Part shown: positions 7,762 through 14,562 of the stretch, piece after piece | Position numbering within the stretch: the stretch's first letter is position 1 | How the letters are laid out: each line of letters begins with the position of its first letter | NCBI GenBank assembly: GCA_022839625.1 | Contig: JALHJL010000062.1 | Location: 1-21,118 of the forward strand | Source of the DNA: Phycisphaerales bacterium | GTDB lineage: Bacteria > Planctomycetota > Phycisphaerae > UBA1845 > Fen-1342 | Length of the DNA stretch: 21,118 bases | Reading direction: 5' to 3' | Notes under the pieces: generated by a model | The model's input: the letters and a program-made list of their open reading frames with translations, nothing else | Told to the model about the DNA's origin: nothing | Databases searched by the model: none | Translations under genes and position numbers: made by a program

Positions 7762-7800
7762 GGGGCCGAGGGTCCAAGGGGCCCAGGGTTCGAGGGTCCG
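7762..7800. repeat. G-rich flanking repeat, left of the four-helix-bundle gene
   Basis: Directly after the permease stop lies a run of degenerate units built on GGGGCCGAGGG, GGGTCCAAGG, GGGCCCAGGG and TTCGAGGGTCC. The reverse complement of GGGGCCGAGG (CCTCGGCCCC) recurs four times in the C-rich tract at 8243-8282 on the other side of the four-helix-bundle gene. The two tracts therefore form an imperfect inverted pair around that gene. Confidence 0.6.
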
Positions 7801-7849
7801 CCGGAATGAGAACGTGCCAGAGACAGGCGATAGGCAGCGCGCAGCGGGA

Positions 7850-8218
7850 ATGCTAAAGACCTACAAGGATCTGCTGGTGTGGCAGAAGTCATTTCGGCTC
7901 TGCGTCCGCGTCTACGAGGTGTCCCGGCTCTTCCCGCGCGAGGAACGGTTCGGCTTAACCGCGCAGCTTCGCAGGGCGGCCGTCTCGGTCCCTTCCAACA
8001 TCGCGGAAGGCTACAGCCGGGGGACCCGGCCAGACTACGTACGCTTCCTTTGGGTCGCCTATGGCTCGCTCGGAGAGCTCGAAACTCAACTGCTGTTGGC
8101 GCAGGAGTTACACTATGGTGACTCGGCGGAAGCAGGTCAGTTGCTCGAGGCATTGGCTGAGGTGGAGCGGATGCTGAGGGCGTTGATCCAGTCTCTGGCC
8201 GGAAAGGGGAAGCCTTGA
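7850..8218 (+). CDS. Four-helix-bundle protein, S23 / intervening-sequence (IVP) family
   Basis: A 122-residue protein of the family also called S23 ribosomal or 23S intervening-sequence protein. The hallmark parts are visible: YKDLLVWQKSFRL near the start, RLFPREERFGLTAQLRRAAVSVPSNIAEG in the middle (about residues 24-52), and a SLGELETQLLLA helix. Known members form small four-helix bundles; their role is unclear, and some are encoded by intervening sequences within 23S rRNA genes. The ATG has only a weak AGCGGGA upstream. It lies between the two permease genes of a sugar transporter, where no such protein is expected. It is flanked by an inverted pair of GGCCGAGG-type repeats, which suggests a small inserted element. 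Its TGA overlaps the TTG start of the next gene. Confidence 0.9.
   Translation: MLKTYKDLLVWQKSFRLCVRVYEVSRLFPREERFGLTAQLRRAAVSVPSNIAEGYSRGTRPDYVRFLWVAYGSLGELETQLLLAQELHYGDSAEAGQLLEALAEVERMLRALIQSLAGKGKP
8203..8214 (+). promoter_or_regulatory. Ribosome binding site supporting the TTG start of the second permease
   Basis: AAGGGGA at 8204-8210 lies 4 bases before TTG at 8215-8217. It sits inside the last codons of the four-helix-bundle gene. It is the only good Shine-Dalgarno-like site near the permease 5' end, and it makes the TTG/TGA overlap a likely translational coupling point. Confidence 0.55.
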
Positions 8219-9219
8219 GTACTCGCCCGGCTCGTTACCCTCCCCCTCGGCCCCTCGGCCCCTCGGCCCCTCGGCCCCTGGGCTTCTTGAACGCGAGAAT
8301 CGCCCTGTACAGCGCGCTCATCGCCGGCAGCCTCATCATGCTCTTCCCTCTCTGGTGGATGCTCTGCGTCAGCCTGTCCAGCCCCGCCGAGGCCAGCGCC
8401 GCCGCCACCGGCGCCACCCAATTCAACTGGCTCCCCAACCTCTCGAACTGGCACAACTACCCGGATGCGCTGCGACAGATCGGCGTCAATCCGCCGGGCG
8501 TGCCTGCGCCGCCGGAGCCGACGGGCTGGCTGGAGGCCACGCTGCGGTCTCTGCGGAACCTCTCTTGCGACTACCGCGGCTTCCTCGATGCGCTGGCCAA
8601 CACGGTCGTGGTCACGGTCCTCAGCGTCGTCGGCCAGGTTCTCTCGTGCAGCCTCGTCGGCTACGCCTTCGCGCGGCTGCGTTTCCGCGGCCGTTCGTCG
8701 CTGTTTGTCCTGATGATCGCGACCATGATGCTGCCGGCCCAGGTGACCATGATCCCCATGTTCATCATGTTCCGGTGGTTCGGCTGGATCGACACGATTC
8801 TCCCGCTGGTCGTGCCGGCGTTCTTCGGCACGCCCTTCTACATCTTCATGTTCCGCCAGTTTTTCGCTCAAATCCCCGAGGCCCTGGTCGAGGCGGCCCG
8901 CATCGACGGCTGCGGCCACCTGCGCATCTGGTGGCAGATCATGCTGCCGCTCTGCCGGCCGGTCATTGCCATCACCGCCATCTTCGTCTTCATCTTCGCC
9001 TGGAACGACTTCCTCGGCCCCTTGATCTATCTGCACAGCCAGGACCAGATGACCCTCGCGGTCGCGCTGAACTCCTTCAAGAACCAGTACGGCGACTTCC
9101 GCGACTCCCATTGGCTCATGGCGGCCAGCATTGTGACCATGCTGCCCTGCGTGCTGCTCTTCTTCGCCGCCCAGCGGCAATTCGTCGGCGGACTCCAGCT
9201 TGGCGCTGTGAAGGGCTGA
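8215..9219 (+). CDS. MalG-type sugar ABC transporter permease
   Basis: A 334-residue inner-membrane subunit, the usual partner of a MalF-type permease. TM helices lie at about 29-51, 129-150, 162-184, 195-215, 248-268 and 299-320. The EAA loop EALVEAARIDGCGHLRIWW (222-240), which docks the ATPase, is intact. A large periplasmic loop of about 75 residues separates the first two helices. The N-terminus is odd: from the TTG start, residues 8-24 are Pro/Arg/Gly-rich and encoded by an 8-bp tandem repeat that is probably not native to the gene. A TTG at 8287 (residue 25), just after the repeat, may be the ancestral start but has no ribosome site. The start overlaps the stop of the four-helix-bundle gene. 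Confidence 0.9.
   Translation: MSTRPARYPPPRPLGPSAPRPLGFLNARIALYSALIAGSLIMLFPLWWMLCVSLSSPAEASAAATGATQFNWLPNLSNWHNYPDALRQIGVNPPGVPAPPEPTGWLEATLRSLRNLSCDYRGFLDALANTVVVTVLSVVGQVLSCSLVGYAFARLRFRGRSSLFVLMIATMMLPAQVTMIPMFIMFRWFGWIDTILPLVVPAFFGTPFYIFMFRQFFAQIPEALVEAARIDGCGHLRIWWQIMLPLCRPVIAITAIFVFIFAWNDFLGPLIYLHSQDQMTLAVALNSFKNQYGDFRDSHWLMAASIVTMLPCVLLFFAAQRQFVGGLQLGAVKG
8243..8282. repeat. 8-bp tandem repeat, four CCCCTCGG units plus one CCCCTGGG
   Basis: Four perfect copies of CCCCTCGG at 8243-8274 are followed by a variant CCCCTGGG at 8275-8282. The tract lies in the 5' coding part of the MalG-type permease gene, between its TTG start and first membrane helix. The unit length is not a multiple of three, so gain or loss of one unit would shift the frame. 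The tract is the inverted counterpart of the G-rich units at 7762-7800. Confidence 0.9.
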
Positions 9220-9285
9220 GGATGGCCCGTTCCGCCGGCCTTGACGCGCCCGGACGCGGACGTAGCGGTTTGGGAAAGGCGCGCC

Positions 9286-9291
9286 TATAAT
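9286..9291 (+). promoter_or_regulatory. Candidate -10 box for the ferritin gene
   Basis: A perfect TATAAT lies 146 bases upstream of the ferritin ATG in the non-coding gap after the permease operon. A TTGACG at 9241-9246 is too far away (39 bases) to pair with it, and the hexamer at the usual distance (TAGCGG, 9263-9268) is a poor -35. A leader of about 140 bases is implied, with no iron-responsive motif that I could recognise. Confidence 0.45.
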
Positions 9292-9437
9292 CTCCGTTCC
9301 GCACGGCGATGGAAGCGGTTCCAGCCCGTGCCGATCCTCGGGTCACTTACCTCAAGTGGGTGGGTACCGAGCGTAAGGTTCCGGTCGGGCCGCCCGGCGC
9401 AGGGCGTACCGCCGGTTTAGGCGAAAGGTGGATAAGC

Positions 9438-9923
9438 ATGGCGATTTCCAAGGCAATGAATGCTAAGTTGAACGAACAAGTCACGAACGAGCTCTTCGCG
9501 TCGCAGCTCTATCTGGCCATTGCGTGCCGGTTCGACGAGCAGGGGTTGAAGAACCTCGCCAAGCTCTATCGCAAGCAGACGGACGAGGAGCGCAGCCACG
9601 CTCTGAAGATCCTGGACTTCATCCCGACCGTCGAGGGTACGGTCAAGTTGCAGGCCATCCCCGAGCCGCCGGCCAAGTTCCCGTCCGTGCTGGCTGCGAT
9701 CGAGGCCGCCCTTGAGCACGAGCGCAAGGTGACCGACCAGATCAACAAGCTGATGGCCCTCGCGGAGAAGGAGAGCGACTACGCCACGCGCGAGATGTTG
9801 CGCTGGTTCGTCGAGGAACAGGTGGAGGAGGTCGATTCGCAGGCCCACCTGGTGCAGATGGCGCGGCTGGCTGGCGACCACCTGCTGCAACTCGAGGCGT
9901 ACGTGGCCCGCCTCGTGAATTAG
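9438..9923 (+). CDS. ftnA: Bacterial non-haem ferritin
   Basis: A 161-residue ferritin that stores iron by oxidising Fe(II) and depositing it in a 24-subunit cytoplasmic shell. The ferroxidase ligands occur at the positions expected from E. coli FtnA shifted by one: Glu18, Glu50/Glu51, His54, Glu95, Glu127, Gln128 and Glu131. The four-helix layout and length are typical, and the N-terminal block NEQVTNELFASQLYLAIA is characteristic. The start is an ATG 7 bases after AAGGTGG; the frame is open 43 codons further upstream, but that extension is unlike ferritins. It appears to have its own promoter (TATAAT at 9286). No Met-rich haem site typical of bacterioferritin was seen. Confidence 0.95.
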   Translation: MAISKAMNAKLNEQVTNELFASQLYLAIACRFDEQGLKNLAKLYRKQTDEERSHALKILDFIPTVEGTVKLQAIPEPPAKFPSVLAAIEAALEHERKVTDQINKLMALAEKESDYATREMLRWFVEEQVEEVDSQAHLVQMARLAGDHLLQLEAYVARLVN

Positions 9924-9983
9924 CGTCCAGCCGGGTCGGCGCGACGACGTCGGAGCAGGCGTGGCCGTCGAAGGCGTGCCGCG

Positions 9984-9989
9984 TACAAT
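9984..9989 (+). promoter_or_regulatory. Possible -10 box for malate dehydrogenase
   Basis: TACAAT, 72 bases before the mdh ATG, in the only non-coding gap upstream of the gene. No convincing -35 hexamer is present at the proper distance, so this is a weak call. Confidence 0.3.
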
Positions 9990-10061
9990 ATCCCGCGGCC
10001 GAGTGTGCCGCGGGTGTCCGTCGGCGACCGTCCCGCAGCACCCAGTGAAGCGAGACCTGTC

Positions 10062-11003
10062 ATGCAACGCGCCAAGATCACTATCATCGGAGCCGGAAAC
10101 GTCGGGGCCACCTGTGCCCACTGGATGGCGTCCAAGGAACTCGGCGACCTCGTACTCGTGGACATCGTTGAGGGCCTGCCGCAGGGCAAGGCCCTCGACC
10201 TGTACGAGGCCGCGCCCATCGAGGACTACGACGTGCGGCTCACGGGCAGCAACGACTACGAGGCCACGGCGGACAGCGACGTCGTCGTCATTACGTCCGG
10301 CCTGCCGCGCAAGCCCGGCATGAGCCGCGACCAATTGCTGGAAACCAACGTCAAGATCGTGGCCGAGGTGACGGCCCGCGCCGTCGAGAAGAGCCCCGAG
10401 GCGATCCTGATCGTGGTCTCGAACCCGTTGGATGCGATGGTCTTCACCGCGCACCAGATCTCGGGCTTCCCGACCGCGCGCATCGTTGGTCAGGCCGGGG
10501 TCCTGGACAGCGCGCGGTTCCGGGCCTTCATCGCCGACGAGGTCGGGTGCAGCGTCGAGGACGTGCAGACGATGTTGCTCGGCGGCCACGGCGACGACAT
10601 GGTCCCCCTCCCGCGCTACACGACCGTCAGCGGCATCCCCGTTGCGCAGCTCATCTCCTCCGGAAAGCTGGAGCAGCTCGTCACGCGGACGCGCAACGGC
10701 GGGGCCGAAATCGTCAATCTGCTCAAGACCGGCAGTGCCTACTACGCCCCGGCGGCCGCCACGGCGGCGATGGTCGAGTCCATCATCCGCGACAAGCGGC
10801 GCGTGCTGCCCTGTGCGGCGTACTGCAATAAGGAGTATGGCGTCGGGGGGTATTTCGTCGGGGTGCCGTGCATACTGGGCCGCAACGGCGTGGAAAAGGT
10901 GGTCGAGGTCGAACTCGACGAGCGCGAACGGGAGATGTTCGACGCCAGTGTGGCGCACGTGAAGGAGCTGTGCGCCGCGGCACGTAAATTTCTACCCAAG
11001 TGA
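10062..11003 (+). CDS. mdh: Malate dehydrogenase, LDH-like tetrameric type
   Basis: A 313-residue NAD-dependent enzyme that interconverts malate and oxaloacetate in the cytoplasmic TCA cycle. The Rossmann motif GAGNVG is at residues 10-15, and Asp34 at the end of the second strand favours NAD. The substrate loop LPRKPGMSRDQLLETN (81-96) carries Arg83 and Arg89, the pattern of malate rather than lactate dehydrogenases. The catalytic pair is Asp149 with Arg152 (VLDSARFR) and His176 (GGHGDDM). The length fits the LDH-like MDH group. The ATG follows a modest GAAGCGAG site; the 19-codon upstream extension of the frame is not family-like. It stands alone after the ferritin gene. Confidence 0.96.
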   Translation: MQRAKITIIGAGNVGATCAHWMASKELGDLVLVDIVEGLPQGKALDLYEAAPIEDYDVRLTGSNDYEATADSDVVVITSGLPRKPGMSRDQLLETNVKIVAEVTARAVEKSPEAILIVVSNPLDAMVFTAHQISGFPTARIVGQAGVLDSARFRAFIADEVGCSVEDVQTMLLGGHGDDMVPLPRYTTVSGIPVAQLISSGKLEQLVTRTRNGGAEIVNLLKTGSAYYAPAAATAAMVESIIRDKRRVLPCAAYCNKEYGVGGYFVGVPCILGRNGVEKVVEVELDEREREMFDASVAHVKELCAAARKFLPK

Positions 11004-11051
11004 CACCGCGCCGGTGGAGAACGCCGGCGGGCAACAGGATGGATGGTCCCC

Positions 11052-11747
11052 ATGAATCATGGTGCTCCGGCAATCGCCCTGGTTCTTGTTCTGCTCGCGT
11101 CTACGACACTTGACGCAGCGGCACAGCCGTCGCAGCCGCCGGGTCAAGCCCCCGCGACCCAGCCGACCCAGCCGCCGGTCCTCTGCCCCGTCACGGGTAA
11201 GCCGATCGACCGCTTGTGCGTGGCACGTTTTCGCGGCAAATGGGTGTACTTTGCCGCCGCGGACGCCCAGAAGAAGTTTGAGGCTGACCCGTACGAATAC
11301 GCCGACGGCGTTCAGGCCCAGTGGCTGGCCGACAAGCCTCTCCGCGTACAGGTGAAATGTCCGGTTACGGGCGACCTGCCAAACCCTGAAATCTACGTGG
11401 GCCAGGGCGAGGACGCGGTGTTCTTCGCTTCGGACGAGGCTCGCCAGAAGTGGCAGGCGGACCGTGCACCGTTCGAAAAACGACTCGAAGCCGACTGCTA
11501 CACGTTTCAGACGCAATGCGTGACCTGTGGCGGCGCGATTGCGCCGGCGGCTTCGCGCCAGGCCGACGACCGGACGGTCTACTTCTGCTGTGACGGCTGT
11601 GCCGCCGAGTTCCCCAAGAACAAGAATGAGTACCTCAAACAGGCGGATGCGCAGGTCCGCGCCAACAAGACCGCCTGGCTGACACGGCTCCTCGAGCAGA
11701 AGCTCGGCGCACCCGCTACGAAGGACGCCGACGCAAAGCCGCGGTAG
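11052..11747 (+). CDS. Exported protein with three YHS/TRASH-like cysteine motifs
   Basis: A 231-residue exported protein. A signal peptide covers about 1-24, followed by a Pro/Gln-rich spacer (25-42). Three similar modules follow. Module 1 has CPVTGKPID at 45-53 and WVYFAAADAQKKFEADP. Module 2 has CPVTGDLPNPE at 103-113 and VFFASDEARQKWQAD. Module 3 has CVTCGGAIAP at 156-165 and VYFCCDGCAAEFPKN (177-191). The pattern of a Cys-Pro-x-Thr/Cys-Gly turn followed by an aromatic-Phe-strand and a helix is that of YHS/TRASH domains, which bind metals such as copper in known cases. Only module 3 has a full four-Cys set. The start at 11052 is preferred because GGATGG lies 5 bases before it; an ATG 9 bases earlier is possible. 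It converges with the hydrolase gene, leaving only 6 bases. Confidence 0.75.
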   Translation: MNHGAPAIALVLVLLASTTLDAAAQPSQPPGQAPATQPTQPPVLCPVTGKPIDRLCVARFRGKWVYFAAADAQKKFEADPYEYADGVQAQWLADKPLRVQVKCPVTGDLPNPEIYVGQGEDAVFFASDEARQKWQADRAPFEKRLEADCYTFQTQCVTCGGAIAPAASRQADDRTVYFCCDGCAAEFPKNKNEYLKQADAQVRANKTAWLTRLLEQKLGAPATKDADAKPR

Positions 11748-11753
11748 CCGCAA

Positions 11754-12524
11754 TCAGATCGACTCGCACACCAGGCCGTCCCAGGCCAATTCCATCGTAG
11801 GAGGCAGCGCGGCGTTGGTCGCCGCGTGACCGAGTTCGTGCGCGATGTGCGTGAAGTACGTCCGCCGGGCACCGATGCGCTTCGCCTCGGCGACGGCCTG
11901 CTCGAGATTGAAGTGCGTGGGGTGGGGCCGGCGACGCAGGGCATCCAGCACCAGCACGTCCAGCCCGGTCAACAGCGCCCGCGACTCGTCCGGGATCGCG
12001 CTGCAATCGGGGCAGTACGCGATGTCGCCGATCCGGTACCCCAGCACTTCCGTCGGACCATGCCGATAGGGGACCGGCGTGACCCGCCGGCCGCCAAGCT
12101 CGAACGGCCCCCAAACCGGAACGGCGGCGAGGAGCGGCTTGGCGCTCGGGTAGTACGGATCGTCGGTAAATGCGTACGCGAACATGCGCTGGACGTGGGC
12201 CAGCGTGGCGGCGCTCCCGTACACGCGGAGCCTGCCGTCCTGAAGATGATTGAAACGGCGGACGTCGTCGAGCCCGACCACGTGGTCGGCGTGCGCATGG
12301 GTCAGGAGGATGGCATCCACCCGGCGGACGCCGCACGCCAGGCATTGCAGGCGGAGCTCGGGCGCGGTGTCCACCAGGACAGGACAGCCCTCGTACTCGA
12401 AGAGGACGCTGGTGCGGGTTCGCCGGTCCCGCGTGTCGTCCGAGCGGCAGACCGGACAATCGCAGGCGATCATTGGAATGCCGTGCGACGTACCCGAGCC
12501 CAGGATGGTCAGCCGCAGCGGCAC
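11754..12524 (-). CDS. MBL-fold metal-dependent hydrolase, PhnP-like
   Basis: A 256-residue metallo-beta-lactamase-fold protein of the PhnP type, which in known members is a phosphodiesterase. It begins with LTILGSGTSHGIPMI and a Cys-x-Cys-x-x-Cys set (Cys21, Cys23, Cys26) like the structural zinc site of PhnP. The metal site is HAHADH (76-81), His155 (YRHG), Asp173 (YCPDCSA) and His226 (FTHIAHE). The start is GTG, with a full AAGGAGG 4 bases upstream. It follows the last Pil-type gene by 29 bases on the same strand and may be cotranscribed, although a functional link to pili is not evident. No phosphonate genes are nearby, so a general cyclic-phosphodiesterase or housekeeping role is as likely as a phosphonate one. 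Confidence 0.88.
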   Translation of the reverse strand: MPLRLTILGSGTSHGIPMIACDCPVCRSDDTRDRRTRTSVLFEYEGCPVLVDTAPELRLQCLACGVRRVDAILLTHAHADHVVGLDDVRRFNHLQDGRLRVYGSAATLAHVQRMFAYAFTDDPYYPSAKPLLAAVPVWGPFELGGRRVTPVPYRHGPTEVLGYRIGDIAYCPDCSAIPDESRALLTGLDVLVLDALRRRPHPTHFNLEQAVAEAKRIGARRTYFTHIAHELGHAATNAALPPTMELAWDGLVCESI

Positions 12525-12553
12525 ACGGCCTCCTTACCGGAGCAGGACGGCGA

Positions 12554-14512
12554 CTACAGACCTTCCCTGACGCTGTCCCATTCGTCCTTGAGCCTCCTGT
12601 ACGCGGGGTCCGCCCTGTCGAGCTCGGCCACGCGCTCCTTGACTTGCCCGTCCGCGGAGTCGACGTAGACCAGCACGAGCGACTTGGCTTCGCGGTACGA
12701 GAAATCGCCGCGGTCGGTCGTGCGCCGGAGCATCACGGGCTCGTCGAACCGCAGGTCCAGCACCACGGCGCCGGTCGAGAAGTCGATCTCCTGCCGTTTC
12801 GGGCGATCATCCTCGCCCAACTCCGGGGTCCGCGTTTCCACGGGGCCGCCGATCGCGTCGCCCACGCGGACCTTGAAATCCTGCTTGAGCCAGTAGCCCT
12901 GGTGCCAGGCGTAGACCTCGACCGTGGCCGCGGGCTCGCCGAAAACCGGCCCACGGACGAAGAAACGCTGCTTCGGGGCTACGGTGATGGGTGCGGTCGG
13001 TGCGGACCATTCGCCGCGCAGGACGGACTGGTTGGCCTGAGTCGGATCGCGGAGCGCCGCCGGCCGGCCGACGTAGCGGTTCCACAGCGCGACCCGCAGA
13101 CGATAGCGATAGGTCTTGCCCGGTTCGACCGAGTCGTCGTGGAACCAGACTGCGGGCTCCTGCTCCGACTCCGGGCTGGTCACGAACGGGACCCGTACGG
13201 GCGTCGGAACGCCGGTTGACCTCGCACCCCGGCCGGCAGCCCGCTTCTCCTCCTGCGCACGGGCCTTCTCCGCGTCGCGCACAATCTTCCGGGCGGCCGC
13301 CCGGTCGGTGCTGCGGGCGCTGCTGTTGTTGATGATGGCGTTGGCCAGGCGCGCGGCTTCGTCCCAGTCCTTGTCACGGGCCGCCTTGCGCGCCGCCCTC
13401 AGGTCATCCAGGATCTCCTTTCGCCCGTCGGTCTTCGGTGTAGCCTGCGGCTGGCGCACGAATGGGTTCGCCCCGGCACCGCGGAGGCCCCCTCGGGAAG
13501 TGCGCCCGCCGGCAGGCGCCGGCGGGGGCGCGGCGCGCGGCGCCCGGGTCACTGCCCGCGAAGGGCCGACCTCGGCCGCCGCCTCCACCGGTTCGGCTTC
13601 TTCCTCCTCCACGCCCGCCTCGTATCCAGGCAGCGGCGGAATGGTCCATTCATCGCCGGCCTCGACCGCGTAGAACGTCGGCTGCATGATGTCGGGCTGT
13701 AGCCGCCGGATCGTGTCGAAGGCCGCGTCCAGGTCCGCCTGGTTAGCGAGTTGGCCCTTCTCATCGAATTCCGGGACGGGTACGTTAACCCTCGGGATCG
13801 CCTTGGCCGGCGCGACGTCCACCCATTCGGAGAACTCGCCGCTCGCCGTTATTTCCTGCCGTTGCGCCTCGACGCCCACCAGGTAAGGCTTCGCACGGTA
13901 GCCGGCGTACCCGGAATCCATCATCGCTGCCTGTTGCTCCTCCAGCGAGAAGTAGCCGGACACCGTGACCCACGACAGCTCAACCGGTTCGTCTTCTTCG
14001 TCGGTCGCTTCCGCAGGCTCCGCATCCAGGGCGCCGGTCAGCAGCGGAGGCGACCGCCGGTATGCCAGGCTGATGCCGGTCTCGGCCACCACGGAGACCG
14101 GCGGCAGCGGCGTAACCACGACCACGTCGTCGATCTCCATGCCCTCTTCAATTCCCGGCAGCGGCTGGCCAAACCTGGGAGCCACGGTAAGCACCTGGGG
14201 CAGGGGCGGCGAGTCGCCGTCCAGCGCGCGGAAGAGCCCGCCTTTTACGCTCTCCTCGAGTTGCCGCGCGTACTCGGGCACGTCCGGTTTCTCCGGCGCG
14301 GCCTGCTGCACGGCCCGGCTGAGTTCATCCGCCTTTCGCACGAGCGCCTCATCCAGCTCGCGCGGACCGAGACGCTGCCCGTCGAATTCCACCTTGTTCG
14401 GCTCAAACACCAGGTAGCGCACGACCATGAAGACCATGAACGCCACGGTCAGTCCCAGCAGCCCCTTCTCCAGGTGCAACTCGATGAAGCTGATTGAGCT
14501 CTTCTTGGCCAT
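12554..14512 (-). CDS. Large one-TM envelope protein of the Pil-type operon, FnIII-like domain
   Basis: A 652-residue protein of unknown function in third place of the Pil-type operon. The ATG has GGAGG about 7 bases upstream. A short cytoplasmic N-terminus (1-15) is followed by one TM helix (about 16-36), so most of the chain would be periplasmic. In order: a helical start (50-95), a beta-rich region (105-295), an acidic then Pro/Ala/Gly/Arg-rich linker (300-360), a charged helical segment resembling helical repeats (362-425), an FnIII-like domain (about 453-512, with PGKTYRYRLRVALWNRY and EWSAPTAPITV), and a final beta region (515-620). By position it could play a PilP-like linking role, but I see no PilP sequence similarity and it is far larger than PilP. 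It lies 50 bases after the PilO-like gene. Confidence 0.75.
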   Translation of the reverse strand: MAKKSSISFIELHLEKGLLGLTVAFMVFMVVRYLVFEPNKVEFDGQRLGPRELDEALVRKADELSRAVQQAAPEKPDVPEYARQLEESVKGGLFRALDGDSPPLPQVLTVAPRFGQPLPGIEEGMEIDDVVVVTPLPPVSVVAETGISLAYRRSPPLLTGALDAEPAEATDEEDEPVELSWVTVSGYFSLEEQQAAMMDSGYAGYRAKPYLVGVEAQRQEITASGEFSEWVDVAPAKAIPRVNVPVPEFDEKGQLANQADLDAAFDTIRRLQPDIMQPTFYAVEAGDEWTIPPLPGYEAGVEEEEAEPVEAAAEVGPSRAVTRAPRAAPPPAPAGGRTSRGGLRGAGANPFVRQPQATPKTDGRKEILDDLRAARKAARDKDWDEAARLANAIINNSSARSTDRAAARKIVRDAEKARAQEEKRAAGRGARSTGVPTPVRVPFVTSPESEQEPAVWFHDDSVEPGKTYRYRLRVALWNRYVGRPAALRDPTQANQSVLRGEWSAPTAPITVAPKQRFFVRGPVFGEPAATVEVYAWHQGYWLKQDFKVRVGDAIGGPVETRTPELGEDDRPKRQEIDFSTGAVVLDLRFDEPVMLRRTTDRGDFSYREAKSLVLVYVDSADGQVKERVAELDRADPAYRRLKDEWDSVREGL

Positions 14513-14562
14513 CGTTAATCCTCCGTCGGCGGCGGCGGCGCCGCTGCCCGGGTCAGGCGCCT

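Noticed and set aside
8137..9180. 347-codon minus-strand open frame opposite the MalG-type permease
   Set aside because: Charged, His/Glu/Asp-rich mirror of a membrane protein; no start signal.
9241..9246. TTGACG as the -35 partner of TATAAT at 9286
   Set aside because: A 39-base spacer is far outside the workable range.
9417..10958. 513-codon minus-strand open frame opposite ferritin and malate dehydrogenase
   Set aside because: It spans two unambiguous plus-strand genes and the gap between them, with no recognisable domain.
11748..11753. Bidirectional terminator between the converging YHS-like and hydrolase genes
   Set aside because: Only 6 bases separate the stops and no hairpin with T-runs was found around them.
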